From IMG/VR virus record IMGVR_UViG_3300031227_009907, positions 17,577-81,576 of that record: a stretch of DNA of 64,000 nucleotides; one strand, written 5' to 3'. The notes beneath the pieces are model-generated. The model ran no database searches. It had not been told where the DNA came from and saw nothing but the letters and a program-made list of their open reading frames with translations. The position numbers were made by a program, and so were the translations under genes. Of this stretch, positions 21,909 to 29,957 are shown piece after piece. Each line of letters begins with the position of its first letter. Position 1 is the first letter of the stretch. The DNA is from a virus.

Positions 21909-23624
21909 ATGCAATTGTTAAGCCTTAAATTACATAATATATTTTGTTACAAAGATGTAGAACTATCTTTTAATGATATGTCTTCAGGGACTGTGTTGGT
22001 GTGTGGGCAAAAAGACGGGGATATGAAAGCCTCTAATTATTCAGGGAAAACATCTTTATTCGAGGCTATTACGTGGGCGTTGTATGGACAGGTCTATAAG
22101 GCGAAAGGAGAGATAAGAAGCGGTACTACAAGGGCTCTTAAGGTGCTGAGGTCGGGGAGTAAGCAGGGTTGGGCCGTATTGTCGTTTATGATCGATAATC
22201 ATAAAGTGGTTGTTAAGCGTTCATGTTCCGGAACTGTTAAAATATCTGAAGGGGATAAAGAACATAGTTTCTCAAGGGTAACGAAAGCTAATGAATATAT
22301 CGAAAAAAATATTATTAGGATGAGCTTCGATGCTTGGATTAATAGTATTATGTTTAGTGGTGAGAGATTTGCTAATTTTCTTTCCCTTAGTTCATCTCAG
22401 AGGAAACAGGTATTGGAGGAGGCAATCCGTGTTGAAATACTAAGGAAGGCGGGAGATATTGTCGGGAAGAAATTGAAGTCAGAGGCTATTAAATTAGATG
22501 ATATTGACAAACGAAAGCAAAATATAAGCGGGAGAATAACAACCTATAAAAAGCTTATTGGTGAATATGGTGTAAAGGATTTTCAAGGAGAAAGAGAACG
22601 TATAATTAATGAAATTGCTAAATTAGAGTGCGACAGTAGGAAGAATAAGAAGGAATACAGGAGGGTCGAGAAGAAACTATACTCCCTTGACAATGAAAAG
22701 GCTTTGTTGGGGGCACATAGAAAAGGGGGGTATGCTGAGAAGAAAGTGAAAGAGGGTTTTGCAAGTCTTGTGTCTAAAAATCCAGCCATGTGTCCTATTT
22801 GTGGGCATGATGCCGGAAGAAAACTTCCTGATATGATATTGTCTTTTATGGATAGACTTTGCGCTTTATGCTTTGGTCCTAGCGATGTTGGTAAAATTGA
22901 GATTTTAAATAAGAAGCAGGAGGCTGTTGAGCGTGTTTTTACAAAATTAGAAGAGAATGAAAGAGCTTTTACTGATAAGATTTATTCCCTACATGAACGC
23001 TTAAAAGATTTTGATAAACTGTTATCTCTAATTAAGGCGAAGGATGACTACAAGAAAAACTTGAGGAGCCTTTCTATAGGTTATCGAAAACAAGCCATAC
23101 TCTGCGATGAGGTGCTTCGTCCGTCTGTGCGGGTGCTTGGAGTGGATGGGGCTGTCAATGTGGCCTTAGAGGCGATCTGTGGTAGTATTCTCAATACCCG
23201 TCCCAATGAATACCTTGCCCAGATTGATTGTCCTTTCCGTGTAAAGTTTGTGCTAGATAATAAACTTCACATATTTGTTGTCCGAGGGAAGGAAGAGGCT
23301 GACATAAGGAGTCTATCGACGAGCGAGAAAGTAATCTTGTCGATAGCAATTTCCCTGGCCCTTGGTGATATTTTTATTACCTATAGTAGGCCAGTGAATT
23401 TTATTGTTTATGATGAGCCGTTTATATGCGTAGACATTAAAAATAGTGAAAAGATAATGGATTTGTTCAAGGGAATAGCTAGAGAGTGGGGGATACTCGT
23501 ATTTATCATTTCTAATAGATTTGACATCATTAGTATACATAAAAATTCTCCTTGTGTTTTTGTGGACAATAACAACGGCATATCTGATGTTAGTTATTTA
23601 AATAGGGTCCCTGTAAATAATTAA
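21909..23624 (+). CDS. SbcC/Rad50-like ATPase (gp46-like)
   Basis: A 571-residue SMC-type ATPase. The P-loop region is extended: GQKDGDMKASNYSGKTS (about 37-53), as in several phage gp46 proteins. Coiled-coil arms surround a zinc hook CPIC (about 296-299). The signature region SLSTSEKVILSIAISLALGD (about 474-493) and Walker B NFIVYDEPF (about 498-506) follow. The arms are short compared with bacterial SbcC (about 1000 residues). ATG 21909 has only a weak ribosome binding site. Its partner is the 20546 gene. Confidence 0.9.
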   Translation: MQLLSLKLHNIFCYKDVELSFNDMSSGTVLVCGQKDGDMKASNYSGKTSLFEAITWALYGQVYKAKGEIRSGTTRALKVLRSGSKQGWAVLSFMIDNHKVVVKRSCSGTVKISEGDKEHSFSRVTKANEYIEKNIIRMSFDAWINSIMFSGERFANFLSLSSSQRKQVLEEAIRVEILRKAGDIVGKKLKSEAIKLDDIDKRKQNISGRITTYKKLIGEYGVKDFQGERERIINEIAKLECDSRKNKKEYRRVEKKLYSLDNEKALLGAHRKGGYAEKKVKEGFASLVSKNPAMCPICGHDAGRKLPDMILSFMDRLCALCFGPSDVGKIEILNKKQEAVERVFTKLEENERAFTDKIYSLHERLKDFDKLLSLIKAKDDYKKNLRSLSIGYRKQAILCDEVLRPSVRVLGVDGAVNVALEAICGSILNTRPNEYLAQIDCPFRVKFVLDNKLHIFVVRGKEEADIRSLSTSEKVILSIAISLALGDIFITYSRPVNFIVYDEPFICVDIKNSEKIMDLFKGIAREWGILVFIISNRFDIISIHKNSPCVFVDNNNGISDVSYLNRVPVNN

Positions 23625-23638
23625 TAAGGGAGAGGAAT

Positions 23639-23857
23639 GTGAGGAGGCACGTAGATGAAGATGACGAACTATCTTTTGGTGAATTGTTGGATGAGGATGA
23701 AGAACTGGTATGTGGGGAATATGACATTGAAGAGAGGTATAAAAGAAATGTTGATTTGGAGGGGAGTATTTTTGTTTGCGGTGTAGCTCTTGTGGGGCTT
23801 ATTGTTCTTGCTGTAATAGCTTTGGTTGTTAGAAAAAATAATAATGAAAAAGAATAA
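23639..23857 (+). CDS. Small membrane-anchored acidic protein
   Basis: A 72-residue protein starting at GTG 23639 after GGGAGAGGAAT. The first 45 residues are strongly acidic; a transmembrane helix (GSIFVCGVALVGLIVLAVIA) and a short basic tail follow. Its 3' end overlaps the next gene. Function unknown. Confidence 0.6.
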   Translation: MRRHVDEDDELSFGELLDEDEELVCGEYDIEERYKRNVDLEGSIFVCGVALVGLIVLAVIALVVRKNNNEKE

Positions 23858-24821
23858 TAGATATCTATTTGTTGATGGCAACTACCTGATGCACAGGTCT
23901 TTTCATTCCATCAGTGGCCTTGAGTCGTCAGATGGGATTGCCACCAATGCAATATATGGGTTTTTGAAGACATTTATGATGGTTTTAAGGAGGTTTTCTC
24001 CTGGGCGTATTCTTGTTGCATGGGATTGCATGAGAGAGGAAAATGCAAGAGTAATGTGGACCAAGAAATTGCTTAAGGAGGGGAAGATAAAGAAGTCTTA
24101 TAAGTCTTCTCGTGGTAAGGCGAATAAAGGAGATGACTTATATACTCAGTTTGATTACACGAAGAAGATATTAGGTTTGCTTGGTGTTAGCCAGCTTATG
24201 ATAAATCATTTTGAGGCAGATGATATAATCGCTGGGGCTGTGAGTGCCGTTAGTCTTACAAAATTAAAGGCACATGAGATTATTATTTTAACAGGAGATA
24301 AAGATTACGTTCAATTACTGTCATTCCCAAATGTTAGGCTGTGTTTTTATGATGTTTCTAAAAAAGAATGGGTAGTTTATGAAAGTGGGGATATTATTGA
24401 TGGGGTCAAACCTGAAGATTGGGTTTATTATGGTAGCTTAATGGGGGATGCGTCAGATGATATCCCTGGTGTCCCTGGTATAGGTCCTGCTAAGGCTAAA
24501 GTGCTCATGGAGCATGTTGCTTATGAGGATATTCTTAGGTATAATTCTTTAAGTGTTTTAGACAGGGCCTGTTTTAGGACAGGGCATTCTGAGAATGTGT
24601 TAAAGATTTTTGATGCGGTAATGAAGAATTATGAATTATTTATTACAAGTAGGGCATTAAAAGAGATGAAGGGGGATGTTTTACGTAAAAGTGAAAAATT
24701 AATAGGCTGTAATTTTAGGCTAAAAAAACCCTCTGTTAAAGCTCTTGGAGAAATTTTCAATGAATTAGATATGAATGAAATTACTCCGCTTCACCTTATT
24801 AGATGTACTGGGAGGCTGTAA
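23844..24821 (+). CDS. 5'-3' exonuclease (FEN/Pol I N-terminal type)
   Basis: This 325-residue flap nuclease probably removes primers. The metal-binding acidic residues are in FVDGNYLMHR (about 7-16), HFEADDIIAG (about 122-131) and LTGDKDYVQL (about 150-159). The helix-hairpin-helix region is GDASDDIPGVPGIGPAKAKV (about 207-226). ATG 23844 overlaps the end of the previous gene. No polymerase domain is fused, in line with the separate DnaE gene. Confidence 0.9.
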   Translation: MKKNNRYLFVDGNYLMHRSFHSISGLESSDGIATNAIYGFLKTFMMVLRRFSPGRILVAWDCMREENARVMWTKKLLKEGKIKKSYKSSRGKANKGDDLYTQFDYTKKILGLLGVSQLMINHFEADDIIAGAVSAVSLTKLKAHEIIILTGDKDYVQLLSFPNVRLCFYDVSKKEWVVYESGDIIDGVKPEDWVYYGSLMGDASDDIPGVPGIGPAKAKVLMEHVAYEDILRYNSLSVLDRACFRTGHSENVLKIFDAVMKNYELFITSRALKEMKGDVLRKSEKLIGCNFRLKKPSVKALGEIFNELDMNEITPLHLIRCTGRL

Positions 24822-24823
24822 AA

Positions 24824-25369
24824 ATGAAGAAGTATCTAGGATTTGTTGGGTTTGATCCAGGGACAAAAGGGGGCGCTATTGCGTTGTTGGTTTCCCCAAG
24901 GAGAGAAAAGGAAAAGGTAAGTTTTGTTAAGTCTTTGGATTTTCACCTTGTTCCTACGTTGGGCGGAAGAAAAGATTGTGTGGATGTATATTGGTTGAAT
25001 GATGTTCTTCAGAAATGGAATGAGCACAAGAATATATCCATAGAAATGGTTGCTATTGAGGATGTTCACGCTTTCCCTAAGCAGGGGGTGGCGAGTGCTT
25101 TTTGGTTTGGGGATAGTTTTGGGGCGATCAAGAGTGCTGTAGCGGCCATTAGAGCCCCCTGTAAGCTTGTTACTCCTGCGAGATGGCAGAAGGCCACCAT
25201 TGGTAAAAGGGCTGGAGGAAACCATGAGTTAATACGTTCTGAGGCGATAAGGATGTTTCCCGATGTTGACTTGAGTAATAAAGGGGACCACAATAGAGCG
25301 TGTGCGCTAATGCTTGCGAAGTATGCTAAAATGGGTTATTATGGAGAAATTATAGATGGTAAAAAATAG
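24824..25369 (+). CDS. RuvC-like Holliday junction resolvase
   Basis: A 181-residue RNase H-fold nuclease. The first acidic residue is in GFVGFDPGTKGGAIALL (about 6-22), the second in VAIEDVHAFPKQGVASAF (about 73-90), and the last in KGDHNRACALMLAKYA (about 156-171). This matches the RuvC/poxvirus resolvase-like phage group. It would resolve branched replication intermediates before packaging. ATG 24824 follows GGGAGGCTGTAAAA. Confidence 0.85.
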   Translation: MKKYLGFVGFDPGTKGGAIALLVSPRREKEKVSFVKSLDFHLVPTLGGRKDCVDVYWLNDVLQKWNEHKNISIEMVAIEDVHAFPKQGVASAFWFGDSFGAIKSAVAAIRAPCKLVTPARWQKATIGKRAGGNHELIRSEAIRMFPDVDLSNKGDHNRACALMLAKYAKMGYYGEIIDGKK

Positions 25370-25404
25370 AGTTAAAGCCGATAATCTATTTAAGGGGTGT
25401 TTGA

Positions 25405-25605
25405 ATGAACTCCTATGTAAGTATTGAAATTGCTAAGGGAGGATATTGTTGGTGTATTGATTTTGTATCAGAGGGTGTGTGTATTGACATGGATTGCGAT
25501 GAAATTTATACTACTAAAAAAGGAGCTATCAGGGGTTGTAAAAAATGGTTGAAGAAAATTGATCTGAAGGCGGTATGGGAACATAATGGTGAGGCTTTTA
25601 ATTAA
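25405..25605 (+). CDS. Small protein, distant relative of the 16-17 kb tandem family
   Basis: A 66-residue protein with YVSIEIAKGGYCWCIDFV near the start and a C-terminal TTKKGAIRGCKKWLKKIDL. The layout (aromatic strand, variable middle, S/T-x-x-x-A-x-R-x-x-x-K-W-x-K-K) is like the five paralogues at 16108-17108. ATG 25405 follows AAGGGGTGTTTGA. Function unknown. Confidence 0.55.
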   Translation: MNSYVSIEIAKGGYCWCIDFVSEGVCIDMDCDEIYTTKKGAIRGCKKWLKKIDLKAVWEHNGEAFN

Positions 25606-25617
25606 AAGGAGTTAGAG

Positions 25618-25887
25618 ATGGCGGATGGAAATAGGAACCAGTTTGTTATCTTTTTTAAGTCGGGATCATTTGTAAGGGTTATGTCCAGTATTGATCTTGT
25701 GCAAAAGTTTAGTGTAGCTAAAGCGGCTAAAGAGGACCAGTTCCTTGTAGCAACGACTAGCGGGGATGTTGTTGGCATGATTTCAACGGACATAGATGCG
25801 ATTGTAAATTCTAATGTTACTACATTTAATTATTCTAGGGCTGGTGGACACCCAATGCAGAGGCCGTATAACAGTGAGAGAACCTAA
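25618..25887 (+). CDS. Hypothetical protein
   Basis: An 89-residue protein starting at ATG 25618 after AAAGGAGTTAGAG. It contains RNQFVIFFKSGSFVRVM and VATTSGDVVGMISTDIDA, looks alpha/beta and has no motif I recognise. Confidence 0.6.
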   Translation: MADGNRNQFVIFFKSGSFVRVMSSIDLVQKFSVAKAAKEDQFLVATTSGDVVGMISTDIDAIVNSNVTTFNYSRAGGHPMQRPYNSERT

Positions 25888-25901
25888 GAGGGAACAGTAA
25901 A

Positions 25902-26228
25902 ATGGGTATTATTGACATTAGCGTAGTTGGTGTAACATTTGGTGATCGTCCCAATAAGATTAAAAGAATTTCTGAGGCCGTTGATAAAGGAAAAACAATT
26001 GATGTATCCTTGAAACCAGTAAAAAATGAATATGACCCCATGGCTGTTGCTGTGTGCTACATGGAAAATGGGAAGAGTGTTCAGGTTGGATTTGTCCCGA
26101 AAGAGATAGCGGGCCTTATAAGGATGGCTTTACACGATAATATGGTTAAGAAAGTTGTATTGGATGATGTTGGATATGATGAGCAGAAGAAGATTCCTTG
26201 GATGCGTATAAAAGTAGGAATGGGATAA
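25902..26228 (+). CDS. HIRAN domain protein
   Basis: A 108-residue protein matching the HIRAN pattern: an N-terminal VVGVTFGDRPNKIKRISEAV, then VSLKPVKNEYDPMAVAVCYM with the hallmark N-x-Y-D-x-x-A-V-x-V, then VQVGFVPKEIAGLI. HIRAN domains bind 3' DNA ends or damaged DNA in eukaryotes and occur alone in phages and bacteria. The stop shares bases with the next ATG (TAATG). Confidence 0.8.
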   Translation: MGIIDISVVGVTFGDRPNKIKRISEAVDKGKTIDVSLKPVKNEYDPMAVAVCYMENGKSVQVGFVPKEIAGLIRMALHDNMVKKVVLDDVGYDEQKKIPWMRIKVGMG

Positions 26229-26440
26229 TGGAAATATATGTGGGAGATGGAGCTGTTAAGAAATTGAATGAGATGACACAAGACTGCGAAGAACGGCATG
26301 AAGCTGGATGGCCTATTAAGTGTGCTAATTGTGGAGCATATTATTCTCCTGATGAGGATTGGCAAGATCACACAGTTTGTTCGCTTGAATGTAGTGCGGA
26401 TTATGCTGCTTATTTAAATGGGGTTATCGCAGGATTTTAG
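26228..26440 (+). CDS. Small zinc-finger protein
   Basis: A 70-residue protein starting at ATG 26228, overlapping the HIRAN gene stop. CANCGAYYSPDEDWQDHTVC and CSLEC give a likely zinc site (C-x-x-C ... C-x-x-x-C). A nucleic-acid or protein-binding role is possible. Confidence 0.6.
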   Translation: MEIYVGDGAVKKLNEMTQDCEERHEAGWPIKCANCGAYYSPDEDWQDHTVCSLECSADYAAYLNGVIAGF

Positions 26441-26473
26441 TTGTATAATTAGTTTTTAGAATAGGATAATACG

Positions 26474-26758
26474 ATGAAAAACTGTCCGAAATGTGGGGCG
26501 TTAGCAGTTCTTTTCGCTGATTACGAAAAGAATGATCTCTCGGCTCTTGGGTTACGATGTTTAGATAGGTGTGGGTGGATGCGCACTATGGCGGATGTTG
26601 AAGCCGAGAATGTTAAGCTTAAATCTGAGATAAAAGATGTCTTTAAAGGATTAAAAGAAATTTTATCGCCCATGAGCCTTTGTTTAACAGGAGGCGTAGA
26701 ATGGAATAGTTTAAAAATACAACTAAATAATGTCTTGTGTAGAATCAATACCGAATAA
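26474..26758 (+). CDS. Small zinc-ribbon and coiled-coil protein
   Basis: A 94-residue protein with CPKCGALAVLF (4-14) and LRCLDRCGWMRT (about 27-38) forming a zinc ribbon, then a helix (DVEAENVKLKSEIKDVFKGL) likely to be coiled coil. ATG 26474 follows AGGATAATACG. Function unknown. Confidence 0.6.
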   Translation: MKNCPKCGALAVLFADYEKNDLSALGLRCLDRCGWMRTMADVEAENVKLKSEIKDVFKGLKEILSPMSLCLTGGVEWNSLKIQLNNVLCRINTE

Positions 26759-26796
26759 ATAGGCGTAGGGTGCATTTAAAGGTGGAGATAGGATAG

Positions 26797-26925
26797 ATGC
26801 CTAAGATTATTTATGTAGAAAAAGCTTTTCGACCTGATAGTCTTTTAATGATTGACAAAGCTAAGGAAGGGGATGATCGTAAAAAATTAAAAGAAGTGTC
26901 TAAATTAGTTTTTAGGAGAGAATGA
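26797..26925 (+). CDS. Short protein, possible truncated N-terminus of a larger phage protein
   Basis: This 42-residue frame starts at ATG 26797, after GGTGGAGATAGGATAG, and stops at TGA 26923-26925. The start (KIIYVEKAFRPDSLLMIDKA) resembles the opening of a larger phage protein family that begins with I-x-Y-V-x-K-x-F-x-x-x-S-L. If so, the rest has been lost. A stand-alone small protein is equally possible. Confidence 0.45.
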   Translation: MPKIIYVEKAFRPDSLLMIDKAKEGDDRKKLKEVSKLVFRRE

Positions 26926-26959
26926 AAGGCTATAGGATGAAAGGACGGAGGTTACAGAA

Positions 26960-27100
26960 ATGAACATGGGCGCGGGTGGCGCAATGCGCCGGATCGCAGA
27001 TGAGTCTTATGCTGACGACGGGATGGTCATATGCACCCGCCCGCTGGAGCCGGTTGGGGAAAGCCGGTGCCCGCGCCTTGTTTTTTTAAAGGAGACGTAG
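26960..27100 (+). CDS. Possible 46-residue leader ORF over the GC-rich RNA
   Basis: ATG 26960 has GGAGG eight bases upstream and the frame ends at TAG one base before the next ATG. The 46-residue product (MNMGAGGAMRRIADESYADD at the start) has no recognised features. Its coding bases are also the folded element at 26969-27087, so it could be a leader peptide, an imported small gene, or chance. Confidence 0.35.
   Translation: MNMGAGGAMRRIADESYADDGMVICTRPLEPVGESRCPRLVFLKET
26969..27087 (+). ncRNA. GC-rich folded RNA with competing stems and a T run
   Basis: GGCGCGGG (26969-26976) pairs perfectly with CCCGCGCC (27070-27077), which is followed by TTGTTTTTTT. Overlapping bases GCGGGTG (26972-26978) also pair perfectly with CACCCGC (27034-27040). 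A local hairpin GGCGC-AAT-GCGCC (26978-26990) and a CCGG/CCGG stem near 27050-27068 are also present. Two exclusive foldings, one directly before a T run, resemble an attenuator or riboswitch expression platform. The next gene's ribosome binding site follows at once. No known riboswitch class was matched by eye. Confidence 0.5.
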
Positions 27101-27101
27101 A

Positions 27102-27356
27102 ATGAGCGTATTATCTAATGTTATGGAACTTGTGCAACAGCGAGCAGATACTGGCAAGCAGCAAATTAATGCGGCAGACGTGAGTCGTGTTTTGCGGTGT
27201 TTTTGGGATGTAGTGTTTAGCGATCAGATTACAGATGAAGAGTATGACCAGGTACAGGCAGATGCGCTTAGACTTTGGAAGAAACGACAAGCAAGGATGT
27301 TGTGGGAAGATGACTGTGAAGTGACACTCATTAAAATGGGGAAGCCCAAAACTTAA
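27102..27356 (+). CDS. Hypothetical protein
   Basis: This 84-residue helical protein starts at ATG 27102 after AAAGGAGACGTAGA. It contains INAADVSRVLRCFWDVVFSD and ITDEEYDQVQADALRLWKKR. No family recognised. It lies directly downstream of the folded GC-rich RNA and would be the gene controlled by it. Confidence 0.6.
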   Translation: MSVLSNVMELVQQRADTGKQQINAADVSRVLRCFWDVVFSDQITDEEYDQVQADALRLWKKRQARMLWEDDCEVTLIKMGKPKT

Positions 27357-27383
27357 TAAATAAGCAGATAGAGGAGAATAGGG

Positions 27384-27815
27384 GTGGATGTCGTTCCTGA
27401 GGTTAAAAGACAGACTAAGACTTGTATAGTTTGCCGACAAACTAAACCTATTTCTGATTTTTATGCAAAATCACGTAAGTGTGGCGGCTTTTTTACCGAG
27501 TGCAAGGAGTGTTTCAAGGAACGAGTTAGAATAAATTATGCACATATACATAATTTTGGTTATACCCGTGGGACAGTTATAACTCAAGAGGTTATTGGGA
27601 AAAAACTAGGAATAACTCCGCAAGGAGTGTCTGTAATAGAACGGCGTGCTCTTAAAAAGTTGGCTAAAGCTTTTAGGATTTTAGAGGATGGGAGTGTTGA
27701 TGAACGGGAGAGCATGGTAATGAGGGTGGCATTAAGTATGGGGGAGAACTGGGAACGGCAACATAAGGACCGACTTATAATTAGCAAGGAGAATAAAATT
27801 GCCCAACAAACCTAA
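27384..27815 (+). CDS. Zinc-finger plus sigma-region-4-like HTH protein
   Basis: A 143-residue protein. The N-terminus has CIVCRQTKPISDFYAKSRK followed by CKECFKERVR, the zinc-binding C-x-x-C/C-x-x-C frame seen near HNH-type and small phage zinc proteins. Residues 65-97 (ITQEVIGKKLGITPQGVSVI, then ERRALKKL) match sigma-70 region 4, whose second helix ends in a similar I-E-x-x-A-L-x-K-L. It may act on transcription. GTG 27384 follows GAGGAGAATAGGG. Confidence 0.65.
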   Translation: MDVVPEVKRQTKTCIVCRQTKPISDFYAKSRKCGGFFTECKECFKERVRINYAHIHNFGYTRGTVITQEVIGKKLGITPQGVSVIERRALKKLAKAFRILEDGSVDERESMVMRVALSMGENWERQHKDRLIISKENKIAQQT

Positions 27816-28734
27816 AGAATTGGATTATGTAGAATTACGAGATAAACTAGATAAAGATAGGTTTGTTCTTGTTAGACTTCAAAAAACTCCTGATCCAAAG
27901 GAAGGACAGATTGTTTTAGAAATTAAGAACAGGTCTCAGAAAGTATCTGAATCTTTAAAAACTATAAAGGATAAAGAAAAAGAGGAAGATAAAGACAATA
28001 GAGAACTAGATGAAATATTTGAATATGTGAAAGAGAACCTATCGAGGGCGGCTACGGTCTTGGTCCTTATGAAGGCCGACGCAAAGCGTTCCGGGCCTAG
28101 TTCGAGGGGGCAGGAGACCTATGTGGGGAGCGTAGTGCATCAACCTAGCGAGTCTATTACGGGAGAAGGCTCTAAGCCTAAACAAACAAAAGAGGAAAAT
28201 ATAGCGGCTGTATTGATAGAGGATGCAAAAAGAAAGGCTGCTATTTATAGAAATAAGCTTGATGCTTATGTAAAGACAATTCCAACATTAAGGGCCGATG
28301 AAGTAGTTCAGGTGGTAGGATACTTTAAAAATACAATTTTAGCTTTAAGTGAGATAAAAAAGCAACTCATTAAATATAAAGACGAGAAGGGGGCACAGGG
28401 AGCTATTGATGTTATTGATGAATTAATTAAGGACTGCAATAAGGGGATTGGGGGAACGGAAAGAAAAGGAGAACATGTAGTAAGCAAAACAATGAGGAAA
28501 GCATTAGATTGTACAGAGAAGTTAATTAGTTCCGTAGAGAATGACTATATGGGGCTTAATAGGGCGAACCTTGAATCACGAATAAGAGATTTTCGTCAAA
28601 TTATTGTAGTTTTTAGTAAGTTTAGGAGTCTTTCTCAAATGGGAGAAGAAAATAGAAAAAGGAGTGTGAATCTTGGAAGTCGCGTTGGAGTTCTTTTGAA
28701 GAGAATGCAAAGGCGTTTTGCAAAGTTAGGATAA
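27799..28734 (+). CDS. Hypothetical coiled-coil protein
   Basis: A 311-residue helical and highly charged protein starting at TTG 27799, eight bases after AAGGAG, and overlapping the end of the previous gene. It has long charged helices (ESLKTIKDKEKEEDKDNREL; KKQLIKYKDEKGAQGAIDVI) and no catalytic motif. A structural or regulatory role is possible. Confidence 0.6.
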   Translation: MPNKPKELDYVELRDKLDKDRFVLVRLQKTPDPKEGQIVLEIKNRSQKVSESLKTIKDKEKEEDKDNRELDEIFEYVKENLSRAATVLVLMKADAKRSGPSSRGQETYVGSVVHQPSESITGEGSKPKQTKEENIAAVLIEDAKRKAAIYRNKLDAYVKTIPTLRADEVVQVVGYFKNTILALSEIKKQLIKYKDEKGAQGAIDVIDELIKDCNKGIGGTERKGEHVVSKTMRKALDCTEKLISSVENDYMGLNRANLESRIRDFRQIIVVFSKFRSLSQMGEENRKRSVNLGSRVGVLLKRMQRRFAKLG

Positions 28735-28752
28735 AGTAATGGGACACAAGTA

Positions 28753-29034
28753 ATGAGTGAGCCGAACCCCTGGGAACTACCGGGCGAGGAACTGGACGAG
28801 GCGGTGGCGAAAGCGAAAGGGTGGGTGGAAGACCCCAGCTGGTATTGGGAGCTCGGCCGCCCCTGGCTGCTGTGGAGAGAGATCAGGGTACACATGTTGA
28901 TTCTCTACGCACAAGGAGCCCACAGAATAGCTCCATACCGGCACCCAACTCTAGATTTTGGACCGCTCTCCCCCGAGGCCGTCACCCGCGCCTGGCTGTG
29001 GTGGTGGTATCACCAGGAGGACAAAGAGAAATAA
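28753..29034 (+). CDS. Trp-rich phage hypothetical protein, GC-rich import
   Basis: A 93-residue protein rich in Trp (WVEDPSWYWELGRPWLLWRE; RAWLWWWYHQEDKEK). It resembles small phage proteins that begin with an A-x-A-x-G-W helix and carry many aromatics. The gene is strikingly GC-rich inside an AT-rich region. Its last 32 bases are repeated at 29877-29908. The stop TAA overlaps the ATA that appears to start the methyltransferase. Confidence 0.6.
   Translation: MSEPNPWELPGEELDEAVAKAKGWVEDPSWYWELGRPWLLWREIRVHMLILYAQGAHRIAPYRHPTLDFGPLSPEAVTRAWLWWWYHQEDKEK
28993..29024 (+). repeat. 32-base direct repeat, copy 1
   Basis: The bases encoding WLWWWYHQEDK at the end of the 28753 gene, including CCAGGAGGACAA, recur exactly at 29877-29908. 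The repeat contains a ribosome binding site for the gene downstream. Confidence 0.85.
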
Positions 29035-29798
29035 ATAAAAATTGTAGAATAATTTGTGGTGATTGTGAGAAGGTTATTTGCTGGTTTCCCAATGAAGTAA
29101 TAGACCTTGTTGTTACTTCCCCGCCATACAATGTAGGGCTTGGGGAAAATAAATATAATAAACGGGGGTATGATCTTTATAATGATAAAAAAGGGTTTAA
29201 GGATTATATTGAATGGCTAAAAAGCGTATTTTCTTTGCTGAAACCTAAAATGAGAAAAGGAGGGCGTATTTGCATCAATGTTGGAGATGGGAAGAATGGA
29301 AAGGTCCCAACGCATGTATTCATTTCTTCTTTTATGATGAGTATTGGATATTTGCCTATTTCTATAATTGTTTGGGATAAGAAAGAAACGAGCAATAGAG
29401 CTAGTTGGGGAAGTTGGTTGTCGCCTTCGTGCCCTAGTTTTCCCCGGCCATTTGAATATATTTTAATATTTGCCAATGAAACAAGAAAGCTTTGTGTAAA
29501 CGGGGAAACAGACCTTATTAAAGAAGAGTTTATAAAGTATTCTTATGGTTTATGGGAGTTTAGTGGAGAGAAAAAGGGAAGGGTTGGGCATCCCGCTCCT
29601 TTTCCAGAAGAGTTGCCATACAGGCTTATAAAGATGTTGTCATGGAAGAGGTCTGTTGTTTTTGATCCATTTTGTGGGAGTGGAACAACCTGTGTGGTGG
29701 CTAATAAACTGGGAAGGAAAACCGTTGGCATAGATATATCAGAAGAATATTGCAAGATAGCTAGGGATAGGATTGAGCAGTCTGAAAAGGAGAAATAA
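29031..29798 (+). CDS. DNA methyltransferase (N6-adenine or N4-cytosine type)
   Basis: A 255-residue enzyme. The catalytic motif IV is TSPPYNVG (about 26-33), after a DLVVTSPPY strand. The AdoMet motif I comes late, FDPFCGSGTTCVVANKLGRK (about 211-230), then VGIDISEEYCKIA, so this is a beta-class order. No ATG, GTG or TTG exists near the N-terminus in frame. The first sensible start is ATA 29031 (ATA-AAT-AAA-AAT-TGT), ten bases after AGGAGG. A canonical start may have been lost when the GC-rich gene was inserted. It may modify phage DNA against restriction. Confidence 0.85.
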   Translation: MNKNCRIICGDCEKVICWFPNEVIDLVVTSPPYNVGLGENKYNKRGYDLYNDKKGFKDYIEWLKSVFSLLKPKMRKGGRICINVGDGKNGKVPTHVFISSFMMSIGYLPISIIVWDKKETSNRASWGSWLSPSCPSFPRPFEYILIFANETRKLCVNGETDLIKEEFIKYSYGLWEFSGEKKGRVGHPAPFPEELPYRLIKMLSWKRSVVFDPFCGSGTTCVVANKLGRKTVGIDISEEYCKIARDRIEQSEKEK

Positions 29799-29852
29799 AA
29801 TTCCTATTACAAGGTTGTGGCAATTGGCAGGAGTATTAGTGGGGAGGGAAAA

Positions 29853-29915
29853 ATGAGCACAGTAGAGAAACTGAATTGGCTGTGGTGGTGGTATCACCAG
29901 GAGGACAAGCCGTGA
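29853..29915 (+). pseudogene. Internally deleted relative of the 28753 gene
   Basis: ATG 29853 behind GGGGAGGG encodes MSTVEKLN followed directly by WLWWWYHQEDKP and a stop. The second half is the C-terminus of the 28753 protein, so the middle of the gene has been deleted. The ribosome binding site is intact. Confidence 0.7.
29877..29908 (+). repeat. 32-base direct repeat, copy 2
   Basis: Exact match to 28993-29024, within the deleted gene remnant. It again ends with AGGAGGACAA, here followed by GCCGTG, a possible start for a 22-codon frame. Confidence 0.85.
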
Positions 29916-29957
29916 AGCCGAAAACCGACATGGTCTACAAAATAGTACGACGCAAGG

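Noticed and set aside
26990-27040. A hammerhead ribozyme
   Set aside because: GATGA followed by a small GTC/GAC stem hints at the core, but the required GAAA side and cleavage triplet do not line up.
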